Shown piece by piece: positions 53,901 to 63,055 of a stretch of 64,000 nt of DNA (within the stretch, counting starts at the first letter, position 1; each line of letters starts with the position of its first letter). Below the pieces are notes generated by a model. It was given only the letters and a program-made list of their open reading frames with translations, was not told where the DNA came from and did no database searches. Location of the stretch: NCBI GenBank assembly GCA_017631795.1, contig JAGBSO010000030.1:124001-188000 (forward strand), read 5' to 3'. Source of the stretch: Clostridia bacterium (GTDB lineage Bacteria > Bacillota > Clostridia > Oscillospirales > Acutalibacteraceae). The position numbers and the translations under genes were made by a program.

Positions 53901-55436
53901 ATGTTTTCAACAGTCACAAGTGTCGGAATAATCGGCATGCATTCATACATGGTTGATATTGAAGCTGATATTTCTATGGGTAAGGCTAAATTCGACGTTG
54001 TAGGATTGCCGGATGCTGCTGTAAGTGAATCCAGGGAAAGAGTAAGAGCTGCTATGAAAAACAGCGGTTTTGATTTTCCGCTTGTTCATATTACGGTAAA
54101 TCTTGCACCTGCTGATATAAAAAAAGAAGGCCCGATTTATGACCTGCCGATTCTCATTTCGCTTATGCTTGCGTCAAGGCAATTGGTTTGTGATATAGAT
54201 AAATGTGCATTCCTGGGTGAACTTTCACTCGGCGGTGAAGTGCATCATGTCAATGGTGTGCTGCCGATGGTAATAGAAGCCAGAAATAATGGTATAAAAA
54301 AGATATTTGTTCCCAAAGATAATGAATCAGAAGCATCTGTTGTTGACGGAATAGAAGTCTATGCAATAGAAAATATAAAACAGCTTATAAATCATCTTAC
54401 GGGTAAAGAATTGGTTGCACCTGCAGTTTTTGAAGTGTCGGAAAATGATGATAAATACGATTTTGATGCTGATTTTGCTGATGTAAAAGGACAGTTTCAG
54501 GCAAAACGTGCACTCGAAGTTGCAGCTGCAGGCGGACATAATATAATGATGATAGGTCCTCCGGGATCAGGCAAAAGTATGTTGGCAAAGAGAATTCCGT
54601 CAATTTTGCCGGATATGACTTTTGATGAATCGCTTGAAACAACAAAAATTTTCTCGGTTGCAGGTATTCTTCCGAAAAATGTTTCTCTGATAAGAAAGCG
54701 ACCTTTCCGATCACCTCATCATACTGTATCTGCACCGGGACTTTCAGGCGGCGGTTCAATACCGAAGCCCGGTGAAGTTTCACTTGCACATAACGGTGTT
54801 CTGTTTCTTGATGAACTTCCCGAGTTTGCAAAAAACGCAATGGAAGCTCTCAGGCAACCTATTGAAGACGGAGTAGTTACAATTTCAAGAGTTGCAGGTA
54901 CTCTTACATATCCGTGCTCGGTTATGCTGGTTTGTGCAATGAATCCGTGTCCTTGCGGGTATTTCGGTCATGCTACAAGAAAATGTACTTGTCCGTCAGG
55001 AGCTCCGGCAAGATATCTGTCAAAAGTCAGCGGACCTTTGCTTGACAGACTTGATATTCATATTGAAGTACCGCAGGTGAATTTTGATGACCTTTCAGAT
55101 TCATCACGTGGAGAATCCTCAGAGCTTATCAGGGCAAGAGTCAATACTGCAAGACGCATACAGACAAAACGTTTTGAAGGTACGGATATCAAATCAAATG
55201 CCCATATGACAGCTGAAATGACACGCAGATTCTGTGTGCTGACAGAGCCTGCTTCCATGGTGCTGAAAAATTCATTCGATAATCTCGGTCTGTCTGCGAG
55301 AGCATATGATAAAATTCTGCGTGTTGCAAGAACAATTGCTGACCTTGACGGAGCAGAAAAAATTGATATAAAACATATTTCAGAAGCTTTGCAGTACAGA
55401 AGTCTTGACAGGAAATTCTGGAATACTGAGAAATAA
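53901..55436 (+). CDS. YifB/ComM family Mg-chelatase-like AAA+ ATPase
   Basis: A roughly 511-residue protein: an N-terminal S5/Lon-like fold domain (VVGLPDAAVSESRERV), Walker A GPPGSGKS, Walker B FLDELPEF and the Cys-rich MNPCPCGYFGH...CTCP insert typical of YifB/ComM. ComM is a branch-migration helicase in transformation; the role here is inferred, and dprA lies 3.8 kb downstream. The start is put at 53901 after AGAGGTG, where the family begins MFSxVxSxxxxG. Confidence 0.9.
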   Translation: MFSTVTSVGIIGMHSYMVDIEADISMGKAKFDVVGLPDAAVSESRERVRAAMKNSGFDFPLVHITVNLAPADIKKEGPIYDLPILISLMLASRQLVCDIDKCAFLGELSLGGEVHHVNGVLPMVIEARNNGIKKIFVPKDNESEASVVDGIEVYAIENIKQLINHLTGKELVAPAVFEVSENDDKYDFDADFADVKGQFQAKRALEVAAAGGHNIMMIGPPGSGKSMLAKRIPSILPDMTFDESLETTKIFSVAGILPKNVSLIRKRPFRSPHHTVSAPGLSGGGSIPKPGEVSLAHNGVLFLDELPEFAKNAMEALRQPIEDGVVTISRVAGTLTYPCSVMLVCAMNPCPCGYFGHATRKCTCPSGAPARYLSKVSGPLLDRLDIHIEVPQVNFDDLSDSSRGESSELIRARVNTARRIQTKRFEGTDIKSNAHMTAEMTRRFCVLTEPASMVLKNSFDNLGLSARAYDKILRVARTIADLDGAEKIDIKHISEALQYRSLDRKFWNTEK

Positions 55437-55441
55437 TATCA

Positions 55442-55495
55442 GATTATGCAGGGTAGTTAAAAAAGCTGAATATTTTTTACTTTCTCTGCATAATC
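55442..55495. repeat. Long imperfect palindrome between yifB and infC
   Basis: GATTATGCAG and CTGCATAATC (perfect 10-bp arms) enclose a further AGTTAAAAAA / TTTTTTACT pairing, making a 54-nt hairpin. It lacks a downstream T run, so its role as a terminator is doubtful. Confidence 0.5.
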
Positions 55496-55525
55496 GGAAA
55501 AATATAATATTTTTGAATTTACCTA

Positions 55526-55554
55526 TTGACAAAACGAAAATGATGTATTATAAT
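55526..55554 (+). promoter_or_regulatory. Consensus promoter of the infC-rpmI-rplT operon
   Basis: TTGACA (55526-55531), a 17-nt spacer and TATAAT (55549-55554). Confidence 0.9.
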
Positions 55555-55559
55555 GTCAG

Positions 55560-55700
55560 GGCAAAACAAAGTAGACACATTGTGTGCTCACCTTGCAGAC
55601 ATCATTCTCGTAAGGTCAATATTTTCCCGATGATTGGTTATTTTCGGGTCTTATTGTGTGAGTGCAGGTGTTTTACGTCTGCGCTTTGTTTATTCTATTT
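55560..55700 (+). promoter_or_regulatory. L20-type ribosomal protein leader
   Basis: A 140-nt structured leader. AAACAAAG (55564-55571) pairs with CTTTGTTT (55684-55691), continued by TAGAC / GTCTG. Inside lie hairpins CACA / TGTG, ACCTT / AAGGT and CCCGA / TCGGG. CTCAC near 55588 can alternatively pair with GTGAG near 55660. The position before infC-rpmI-rplT and the fold match Firmicute L20 autoregulatory leaders, where excess L20 represses its operon. Confidence 0.75.
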
Positions 55701-55714
55701 GGAGGTGTTTGAAC

Positions 55715-56242
55715 ATCGGTACTAAAGATACTAAGGACGTGCAGCTGAATGAGGAAATCCGTGATAAAGAAATCCGTGTTGTAACGGATGACGGTGAACA
55801 GCTCGGCATTATGTCAGCTTCGGATGCACTCAAAATTGCAGCTCAGAAGAATCTCGATCTCGTTAAAATTGCTCCTATGGCTAAGCCCCCCGTATGTAAA
55901 ATTATGGACTACGGCAAGTACAGATTTGAGCAGCAGAAGAGAGAAAAAGAGGCTAAGAAAAATCAGCATCAGATCGATATAAAGGAAATTCAGCTTTCTC
56001 TTAACATCGATACGCATGACCTGGAAACAAAGGCCAAAAATGCAAACAAGTTCCTGAAACAGGGCAACAAAGTAAAGGTTGCAATCCGTTTCAGAGGAAG
56101 AGAAATGGCTCATCCCGAAAGAGGACTTGAAATTATGGCCAGATTTGCCGAAATGTGCTCGGAAAACGGTAACATCGAAAAGCCCGCAAAACTTGACGGA
56201 CGTACGATGCTTATGTTCCTTGCAGCAAAACCGACCAAATAA
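55715..56242 (+). CDS. infC: Translation initiation factor IF-3, probable AUC start codon
   Basis: About 175 residues: [39 protein letters not shown] and the C-terminal [13 protein letters not shown] are IF3 signatures. No ATG or GTG is available at a sensible place. GGAGG (55701-55705) lies 9 nt before an ATC at 55715 and only 3 nt before a TTG at 55709. IF3 genes commonly start with rare codons (AUU in E. coli) for self-regulation, so AUC is likely; the TTG is the alternative and adds two residues. Confidence 0.93.
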   Translation: MGTKDTKDVQLNEEIRDKEIRVVTDDGEQLGIMSASDALKIAAQKNLDLVKIAPMAKPPVCKIMDYGKYRFEQQKREKEAKKNQHQIDIKEIQLSLNIDTHDLETKAKNANKFLKQGNKVKVAIRFRGREMAHPERGLEIMARFAEMCSENGNIEKPAKLDGRTMLMFLAAKPTK

Positions 56243-56276
56243 ATCAATAAGTAATAAAAAACAGGAGGAAATAATC

Positions 56277-56474
56277 ATGCCCAAAATCAAAACAAACAGC
56301 GGTGCTAAGAAGCGCTTCAAGCTTTCCAAAAACGGTAAAGTTATCCGTGCTCACGCTTATAAGTCTCACATCCTCAACAAGAAGACATCTAAGAGAAAAA
56401 GAAATCTTCGTCAGACAACAACAACTGATAAGACAAACGTAAAGCAGATCAAGAAACTTATTCCCTACAAATAA
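56277..56474 (+). CDS. rpmI: 50S ribosomal protein L35
   Basis: 65 residues, highly basic, with [20 protein letters not shown] at the N terminus, exactly the L35 family start. AGGAGG lies 8-9 nt before the ATG. It is the second gene of the conserved infC-rpmI-rplT operon. Confidence 0.97.
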   Translation: MPKIKTNSGAKKRFKLSKNGKVIRAHAYKSHILNKKTSKRKRNLRQTTTTDKTNVKQIKKLIPYK

Positions 56475-56499
56475 TTAATAATTCAGGAGGAAACTTAAA

Positions 56500-56856
56500 A
56501 TGGCACGTATTAAAGGCGCTACAATGACTCGTAAGAGAAGAAATAAAGTATTAAAGCTTGCTAAGGGTTATTATGGCTCAAAGTCAAGACTTTTCAAGAC
56601 TGCTAAGCAGGCAGTTATGAAGTCCGGCAACTATGCATATGTCGGCAGAAAGCAGAAGAAGAGAAACTTCCGCCGTCTCTGGATCACAAGAATCTCAGCA
56701 GCTTGCAAGCTCAACGGTATGAACTACTCATCATTCATGAACGGTCTCAGCAAGGCAGGCATCACTCTTAACAGAAAGATGCTTTCAGAAATCGCTATTG
56801 CTGATCCCGCAGCTTTCACAGCTCTTACAGAGCAGGCTAAGGCAGCACTTAAATAA
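56500..56856 (+). CDS. rplT: 50S ribosomal protein L20
   Basis: 118 residues with [20 protein letters not shown], then [15 protein letters not shown], and [16 protein letters not shown], all diagnostic of L20. It is a 50S assembly protein and, in this operon, the probable repressor acting on the leader at 55560-55700. AGGAGG precedes the ATG. A strong terminator follows. Confidence 0.97.
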   Translation: MARIKGATMTRKRRNKVLKLAKGYYGSKSRLFKTAKQAVMKSGNYAYVGRKQKKRNFRRLWITRISAACKLNGMNYSSFMNGLSKAGITLNRKMLSEIAIADPAAFTALTEQAKAALK

Positions 56857-56871
56857 GCTGGAAATATATAT

Positions 56872-56898
56872 GGGAATGCTTTTTGCATTCCCTTTTTC
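56872..56898 (+). terminator. Terminator after rplT
   Basis: The stem GGGAATGC / GCATTCCC with a T-rich loop and a T tract. Confidence 0.9.
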
Positions 56899-56931
56899 CG
56901 TTTTTTAAAGAGAGAAAAAAAGGTGTATGAT

Positions 56932-57717
56932 ATGCTCAGAATTACAAGCAGAAACAACGAAAAAATAAAAAATGCGGCAAAACTTTGCTCTGAAAGTTCT
57001 TACAGAAAAAAGACAGGAATGTTCTTTCTGGAAGGGCTTCGCCTGTGCTGTGATGCAGCAGAAAACGGTGTTTCTCCCGTGGAAGTTTTTGTGACTGAAA
57101 CAGCTCTTGAAAAATATGCGTCAGAGCTTGATGTTCTTCTGAAATCATGCAGTGACTGTTATGTTATAACAGACGATGTTGCGGCAAAATTATCAGACAC
57201 AAAAAACAGTCAGGGTGTATTTTGTGTGTGCAAAACACTTGACAAATTCTCTAATATAGATAAAATAAAATATAATGGTATATATATTGCCATGGAGAAT
57301 GTTCAGACACCTGATAATCTCGGTGCTGTTGCAAGAACTGCAGAAGCGTTGGGGCTTGACGGTATTATAGTCAGCGGTGGTTGTGATATCTACAATCCGA
57401 AAGCACTCAGAGCGGCAATGGGCTCATTGCTGCGTCTTGATATTTTTTCTGTTGCTGATTTGCCGGCATTTATAGAAAAGTGCAACAAGGACGGAATGAA
57501 CACATATGCTGCTGTGCCTGACAGTACAGCTTTGCCTGTAACCATGATTGATAAATCAAAAGGTATTATCTGCGTTATAGGTAATGAAGGCAACGGTCTT
57601 ACGGAAAAAACAGTTTCTTCATGCAACAGTAAAGTTACCATTCCTATGAAAGGCAGAGCAGAATCACTCAATGCTGCAGCGGCAGCCTGTATGATAATGT
57701 GGGAGATGGTCAGATGA
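56932..57717 (+). CDS. TrmH/SpoU family RNA 2'-O-methyltransferase
   Basis: About 261 residues: an N-terminal substrate-binding domain (TGMFFLEGLRLCCDAA) and a SPOUT domain with MENVQTPDNLGAVARTAEALG, VIGNEGNGL and IPMKGRAESLNAAAAACMIMWE, the three TrmH motifs. The target is a 2'-OH in rRNA or tRNA and cannot be fixed here. The ATG at 56932 follows AAGGTG at 6 nt; an in-frame GTG at 56923 is closer to that site. It commonly follows rplT in Firmicutes. Confidence 0.88.
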   Translation: MLRITSRNNEKIKNAAKLCSESSYRKKTGMFFLEGLRLCCDAAENGVSPVEVFVTETALEKYASELDVLLKSCSDCYVITDDVAAKLSDTKNSQGVFCVCKTLDKFSNIDKIKYNGIYIAMENVQTPDNLGAVARTAEALGLDGIIVSGGCDIYNPKALRAAMGSLLRLDIFSVADLPAFIEKCNKDGMNTYAAVPDSTALPVTMIDKSKGIICVIGNEGNGLTEKTVSSCNSKVTIPMKGRAESLNAAAAACMIMWEMVR

Positions 57718-58922
57718 GTTGTCCCGTAGAATACTGGATATGGCTTCAGCGTACTCTGGGTACAGGAAAAGATACAGAAGAACTTCTGTCATATTTCGGT
57801 GACCCGAGAAAAATTTATGAAGCCGGCAGAAAAAATCTGCTGATGTCGGGCATAATAAACCATAAAATTGCAGATTCTCTCGCAATGTTCAGTCCTTCTG
57901 AATCATACACGGTCATCAAACAGTGTGAAAACAACGGATGGAAAATCATAACCTATGATGATGAAAATTTTCCTCCGATGCTCAGAAATCTTAACGACAG
58001 TCCTGTTGTGCTTTATGTTCACGGTGATGAAAAAGTTCTGAAATCTCAGTTGTGCATAGGAATCGTAGGTACACGTAACGCATCCGAATATGGAATAAAA
58101 GCTGCAAGGGATATTTCTTATTCATTGGCGAAGACAGGTACTGTAATAGTGAGCGGCGGTGCAGTAGGAATTGATGCCGCTGCACATTCAGCAGCAATTG
58201 AAGCAGGCGGAAAAACCGTAGCATTTCTCGGTAACGGTCTCGGCAGTGACTACCTTATGGAAAATGAAAAGATTCGTCAGAAAATTTCAGAAAACGGAGC
58301 ACTTGTCAGTGAGTTTCTTCCGTTTACACCACCGACCAGATATTCTTTCCCTGTTAGAAACAGATTGATTTCCGGTATGTGCAAAGGAACGATTGTTGTT
58401 GAAGCGGGAGAGAAAAGCGGATCAATCATTACCGCGAAAAATGCGATAAAACAGGGCAGAGATATCTTTGCTGTCCCCGGTGAGATTTTTAATAAAAAAC
58501 ACGCAGGGACAAATTATCTTATCAATAACGGTGCTGTACCGGTATTCGGAGTATCGGATGTTATTGATTATTACAGCGATATCATAATGGAACTCAATGG
58601 CGGAATCATTCCTGAAGTAAACAGTAATTTCAGAATGAATGAAGAAGGCCATGCAGAGAAGAAAATACAGGTTACATGGGAAACTGTGAAAAAAGAACCT
58701 CCTGTCAGAAAAAAGCAGGAAAAAGCACAGTTGCCTGAATTTGCAACTGAAAATGCAAAAAAATTATATGGGATAATAACAGAAGACGCAAAAACTGCCG
58801 ATGAATATGTTATTGAAACAGGTATGTCGGTGCAGGATGTGCTTTCTGCAATTACAGAGCTGGAACTTTACGGAATTGTAATGATGCACAGCGGAAAAAG
58901 ATATGGATTGAAAATTAATTAA
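57714..58922 (+). CDS. dprA: DNA processing protein DprA/Smf
   Basis: About 402 residues with GTRNASEYG, VSGGAVGIDAAAHSAAIEAGG (Rossmann-like core) and a C-terminal winged-helix region. DprA loads RecA on incoming single-stranded DNA during transformation. Its ATG overlaps the previous stop (ATGA) at 57714, which decides the start over an upstream in-frame codon. It sits just before topA, the usual Firmicute order. Confidence 0.92.
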   Translation: MSCPVEYWIWLQRTLGTGKDTEELLSYFGDPRKIYEAGRKNLLMSGIINHKIADSLAMFSPSESYTVIKQCENNGWKIITYDDENFPPMLRNLNDSPVVLYVHGDEKVLKSQLCIGIVGTRNASEYGIKAARDISYSLAKTGTVIVSGGAVGIDAAAHSAAIEAGGKTVAFLGNGLGSDYLMENEKIRQKISENGALVSEFLPFTPPTRYSFPVRNRLISGMCKGTIVVEAGEKSGSIITAKNAIKQGRDIFAVPGEIFNKKHAGTNYLINNGAVPVFGVSDVIDYYSDIIMELNGGIIPEVNSNFRMNEEGHAEKKIQVTWETVKKEPPVRKKQEKAQLPEFATENAKKLYGIITEDAKTADEYVIETGMSVQDVLSAITELELYGIVMMHSGKRYGLKIN

Positions 58923-58946
58923 ACTTTTATATACAGGATTGATAAT

Positions 58947-61070
58947 ATGGCAAAATTAGTTATAGTGGAGTCTCCCACAAAAGCAGGAACAATAAAAAAA
59001 TATCTCGGTAAGGGATTTGAAGTAAAGGCTTCAATGGGTCATGTAAGAGATTTGTATGCATCAAAGCTCAGTGTTGATGTTGCAAACGATTTTGCTCCCA
59101 AGTATGTCACAATAAAGGGAAAGGAAAAGCTCGTCAAAGAACTTACAGCGCTTGCTGAAAAAAGTGACGAAGTATATCTCGCAACTGACCCGGACCGTGA
59201 AGGAGAAGCAATTTCATGGCATCTTGCAACAATACTCGGTCTTGACCTTGATAAAACAAAACGTGTTAAATTCAACGAAATAAATAAGACAAGTGTTCAG
59301 AACGGAATGGCAAATCCCTCAAAGATTGACATGGACCTTGTCAATGCCCAGCAGGCAAGAAGAATTCTTGACAGACTTGTCGGTTACAGATTAAGTCCGT
59401 TTATTTCACAGAAAATCAGAAGAGGGCTTTCAGCAGGCCGTGTGCAGAGTGTTGCTGTCCGTCTTATAGTTGACAGGGAAGAAGAAATCAATGCTTTCGT
59501 ACCCGAAGAGTACTGGACACTCACTGCAAAACTTTCTGCACCTCCTTCAAGAAAGGTTTTCAAAGCTTCTTTTGTCGGTGATGAAAGCGGAAAAGTAAAA
59601 ATAGTCAATAAAGAGCAGTCCGATATTTATGTGAACAGACTTGACGGTGCTGTATATACAGTTGACAGTGTGAAAAAAGGTGTAAGAAAGAAACAGCCCA
59701 TGCCTCCTTTTATCACATCAACACTTCAGCAGGATGCTTCTCACAGACTCGGATTCACATCAAAAAGAACAATGAAAGTTGCACAGGAGCTTTATGAAGG
59801 TATCGATGTCCCCGGTTACGGTTCAATCGGTCTTATCACATACATGAGAACAGACTCTCTTCGTATTTCAGAAGAGTCAAGAGCCGCAGGTAATGAATAT
59901 ATCAAGGCAACATTCGGTGAAAAGTATCTTCCCGAAAAGCCAAGATATTTCAAGACAAAAGGCAGAGCTCAGGACGGTCATGAAGCTATCAGACCCACAG
60001 TTCCCGCACTTACTCCCGAACAGGCAAAGGAAGCTCTTACATCCGAACAGTATAAGCTTTACGATCTTATCTGGAAGAGATTTATGGCAAGCCTTATGGC
60101 AAACTGCCTGCAGGATACCGTTAAAGTTGAAATCAAGGCTGAAAAAGCAGAAACAGAGGGTTACTGCCTGTTCACTTCAAGCGGCTATTCAGTTAAATTT
60201 GACGGTTTCACAGTTCTTTATCAGACAGTTACAGATGAGGAAGAGGAAAACGAAAGCAATATGCCTGAAATGCATCAGGGCGATGTGCTCAAATTCAGAG
60301 AACTCGTTCCCGAGCAGCATTTTACTCAGCCTCCTGCAAGATATACAGAAGCATCGCTTATCAAAGTGCTTGAAGAAACAGGTGTCGGCAGACCCAGTAC
60401 CTACGCAACAATCATTTCTACAATTACTTCAAAAGATTATGTTATAAGAGACAGAAAACAGCTCAGACCCACAGAACTCGGTTTTGCAACAACAAAACTT
60501 CTCAAAGAGCAGTTCCCGAAAATCGTAAACACAAAGTTTACTGCAGGTATGGAGCTTAATCTTGACGAAGTTGAAGCAGGTAGTCTTGATTATATCGCAA
60601 TGCTTCATGAATTCTATGATGAATTCGAAAACACACTCTCAAAAGCGAAAGAATCCATGGCAGGTGTCAAGATTCAGCTTGAAGAAGATAAAACAGATAT
60701 ACCTTGCGAAAAATGCGGTCAGAATATGATAATCAAAGTCGGCAGATTCGGCAAATTCCTTGCTTGTCCCGGTTATCCTGACTGTAAAAATACAAAGCCT
60801 TATGTTGAGCAGACTCAGGGCAAATGTCCTGTCTGTGGCGGAGACATAATCGGCAAAAAATCCAAGAGAAACTATACATTCTACGGTTGCGGAAACTATC
60901 CCGACTGTAATTTCATGACATGGGATACTCCCACAGCGGATTCATGTCCCCAGTGCGGAAAAACTTTGTTTAAAGCAAGAGGCGGAGTTATAAAATGCCA
61001 TGCTGAAGGCTGCGGTTTTGAGCAGAAAGTGTCACGTAGTAAAAAAAATGCGGAGAATGATGATGAGTAA
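58947..61070 (+). CDS. topA: DNA topoisomerase I
   Basis: A 707-residue type IA topoisomerase. A Toprim domain with ATDPDREGEAISWHL is followed by the catalytic Tyr in ITYMRTDSLRIS. Three C-terminal zinc ribbons follow (CEKCGQN..CPGYPDC; CPVCGG..CGNYPDC; CPQCGK..CHAEGC). It relaxes negative supercoils. AGGATTGATAAT precedes the ATG. Its end overlaps the trmFO start. Confidence 0.96.
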   Translation: MAKLVIVESPTKAGTIKKYLGKGFEVKASMGHVRDLYASKLSVDVANDFAPKYVTIKGKEKLVKELTALAEKSDEVYLATDPDREGEAISWHLATILGLDLDKTKRVKFNEINKTSVQNGMANPSKIDMDLVNAQQARRILDRLVGYRLSPFISQKIRRGLSAGRVQSVAVRLIVDREEEINAFVPEEYWTLTAKLSAPPSRKVFKASFVGDESGKVKIVNKEQSDIYVNRLDGAVYTVDSVKKGVRKKQPMPPFITSTLQQDASHRLGFTSKRTMKVAQELYEGIDVPGYGSIGLITYMRTDSLRISEESRAAGNEYIKATFGEKYLPEKPRYFKTKGRAQDGHEAIRPTVPALTPEQAKEALTSEQYKLYDLIWKRFMASLMANCLQDTVKVEIKAEKAETEGYCLFTSSGYSVKFDGFTVLYQTVTDEEEENESNMPEMHQGDVLKFRELVPEQHFTQPPARYTEASLIKVLEETGVGRPSTYATIISTITSKDYVIRDRKQLRPTELGFATTKLLKEQFPKIVNTKFTAGMELNLDEVEAGSLDYIAMLHEFYDEFENTLSKAKESMAGVKIQLEEDKTDIPCEKCGQNMIIKVGRFGKFLACPGYPDCKNTKPYVEQTQGKCPVCGGDIIGKKSKRNYTFYGCGNYPDCNFMTWDTPTADSCPQCGKTLFKARGGVIKCHAEGCGFEQKVSRSKKNAENDDE

Positions 61071-62370
61071 GGCAGCAGTAATCGGTGGTGGTTTTGCAGG
61101 TGTTGAATGTGCTTCACAACTTGCAAAAAGAGGTATAGATGTTGACCTTTTTGAGATGAAGCCGACAAAATATTCTCCAGCACATAAATCAGCAAATCTG
61201 TGTGAGCTTGTGTGCTCGAACTCATTCAAAGCTATGAGAGTTGAATCAGCATCAGGACTTCTGAAAGCAGAAATGAAACTTCTCGGCAGTGTATGTGTTG
61301 AATGTGCGGAAGAATCCGCAGTGCCTGCGGGCGGTGCTCTTGCTGTTGACAGAGATATTTTTGCATCACTTGTTACAGAGAAAATCGAAAATAACGAAAG
61401 AATCAATGTTATCCGCAAGGAAATAACAGAAATCCCCACAGGCTATGATGCAGTTGTAATCGCAGCAGGACCCCTTGTTTCAGATGCACTTGCAGAGAGT
61501 ATAAAAGGTCTTACCGGCAGCGCATTTCTCAGCTTTTTTGATGCTGCAGCTCCTGTAATTGAAGCAGACAGCGTTGATATGGACAAAGCCTTCCTACAGT
61601 CAAGATATGACCGTGGCGGCGAAGATGATTATATCAATTGTCCTATGAATAAAGAAGAATATGAAGCTTTTTATGAAGCACTTGTGAATGCTGAAATTGC
61701 GGAGCTTCATGAGTTTGATAAAAAACACGTATACGAAGGATGTATGCCTGTTGAAATAATGGCAAAACGCGGACCCGATACAATACGTTTCGGACCTCTT
61801 AAACCTGTTGGTCTGCGTGACCCGAAAACAGGGCACAGACCTTGGGCAGTGTTGCAGCTGAGAAAAGAAAACAAAGAAGGCACAATGTATAATCTTGTGG
61901 GATTCCAGACAAACCTGAAATTCCCCGAGCAGAAAAGAGTTTTCTCAATGATTCCTGCTTTGCATGATGCAGAATTTGTAAGATTCGGTGTTATGCACAG
62001 AAACACATTCCTTGATTCTCCAAGACTTCTGAACGGTGATTTTTCAATGAAAAAACACCCGGAAATCTTTTTTGCAGGTCAGATAACAGGTGTTGAGGGT
62101 TACATGGAATCGGCAGCAGCAGGTATCATGGCAGGTATAAATGCCGCAAGAAGAATACTCGGCAAAGACACAGTTGTGTTACCGCCTGAAAATATGATCG
62201 GAGCACTTTCACGATACATAAGTGATGGATTCGTCACAAATTTTCAGCCTATGGGTGCATCATTCGGCCTTCTTCCGCAGTTGCCTGAAAAAATAAGAGA
62301 TAAGAAAGAGCGTTACGGAGCTTTGGCAAAAAGAAGCCTTGAAATGCTCGGAAATATGATTATTGATTGA
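61063..62370 (+). CDS. trmFO: Methylenetetrahydrofolate-tRNA (uracil-54 C5) methyltransferase TrmFO
   Basis: A roughly 435-residue FAD protein: AAVIGGGFAGVECASQLA at the N terminus, FEMKPTKYSPAHK, the NSFKAMR segment and a catalytic-site CPMNKEEYEAFYEAL, all TrmFO-specific. It makes m5U54 in the T loop of tRNA using methylenetetrahydrofolate. I choose 61063, with GGAG 7 nt upstream. Earlier in-frame ATGs lie closer to that site. It overlaps the topA stop by 8 bases. Confidence 0.95.
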   Translation: MSKAAVIGGGFAGVECASQLAKRGIDVDLFEMKPTKYSPAHKSANLCELVCSNSFKAMRVESASGLLKAEMKLLGSVCVECAEESAVPAGGALAVDRDIFASLVTEKIENNERINVIRKEITEIPTGYDAVVIAAGPLVSDALAESIKGLTGSAFLSFFDAAAPVIEADSVDMDKAFLQSRYDRGGEDDYINCPMNKEEYEAFYEALVNAEIAELHEFDKKHVYEGCMPVEIMAKRGPDTIRFGPLKPVGLRDPKTGHRPWAVLQLRKENKEGTMYNLVGFQTNLKFPEQKRVFSMIPALHDAEFVRFGVMHRNTFLDSPRLLNGDFSMKKHPEIFFAGQITGVEGYMESAAAGIMAGINAARRILGKDTVVLPPENMIGALSRYISDGFVTNFQPMGASFGLLPQLPEKIRDKKERYGALAKRSLEMLGNMIID

Positions 62371-62380
62371 AGTTGATAAT

Positions 62381-63055
62381 GTGAATGTATTCGAACAGAT
62401 AATCGGATATGAATTTAAAAATAAAAAGCTTTTACAGACAGCTCTGACTCATTCATCATACGCAAACGAAATGAACGGCAAAGTGATGTATAATGAACGT
62501 CTTGAGTTTCTCGGAGATTCGGTTCTGGGCATGATAACAGCAGAGTATTTCTACTCTCATCATCCCGAAATGCCTGAGGGGAAACTTACAAAAATCAGAG
62601 CATCAATGGTCTGTGAAAAGTCGCTGTATCAGTTTGCACAGCAGATAAAACTCGGTGAGTTTATGTATATGGGCAAAGGCGAAGTGAATACAGGCGGAAG
62701 AAACAGACCGTCTATTCTTGCGGATGCATTTGAATCACTGATTGCTGCAATATATCTTGATGCAGGTTTTGAAGAAGCAAAAAAATTTGTTCTCGGGTTT
62801 ATTGCAAATGCTTCAATAGAAGAGCCTGCAATTTCCGACTATAAAACAGCTTTACAGGAAATTGTTCAGAAAAGTCCCGGTGAAATTCTTGAATATTTCA
62901 TGGCAGGTGAGTCGGGTCCCGACCATTGCAAGACATTTATTGTTGAAGTAAAAATCAACAGCAATGTTATCGGTACAGGTGAAGGCAAAAGCAAGAAACA
63001 GGCTGAGCAGATGGCTGCAAAAGAAGCACTCCGTCTTATGGGCGTCAAAGTATGA
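62381..63055 (+). CDS. rnc: Ribonuclease III
   Basis: About 224 residues with the catalytic NERLEFLGDSVLGM and an N-terminal TALTHSSYANE, then a C-terminal double-stranded RNA-binding domain (FIVEVKINSNVIGTGEGKSK). It processes rRNA precursors and structured mRNAs. The start is uncertain: a GTG at 62381 has GAAG 8 nt upstream, while a TTG at 62363 overlaps the trmFO stop. Its stop shares ATGA with the following radical SAM gene. Confidence 0.94.
   Translation: MNVFEQIIGYEFKNKKLLQTALTHSSYANEMNGKVMYNERLEFLGDSVLGMITAEYFYSHHPEMPEGKLTKIRASMVCEKSLYQFAQQIKLGEFMYMGKGEVNTGGRNRPSILADAFESLIAAIYLDAGFEEAKKFVLGFIANASIEEPAISDYKTALQEIVQKSPGEILEYFMAGESGPDHCKTFIVEVKINSNVIGTGEGKSKKQAEQMAAKEALRLMGVKV

Noticed and set aside
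55634..55714. Upstream ATG that would add about 27 residues to infC
   Set aside because: The added part lies inside the structured leader, is unlike any IF3 N terminus, and has no ribosome binding site.
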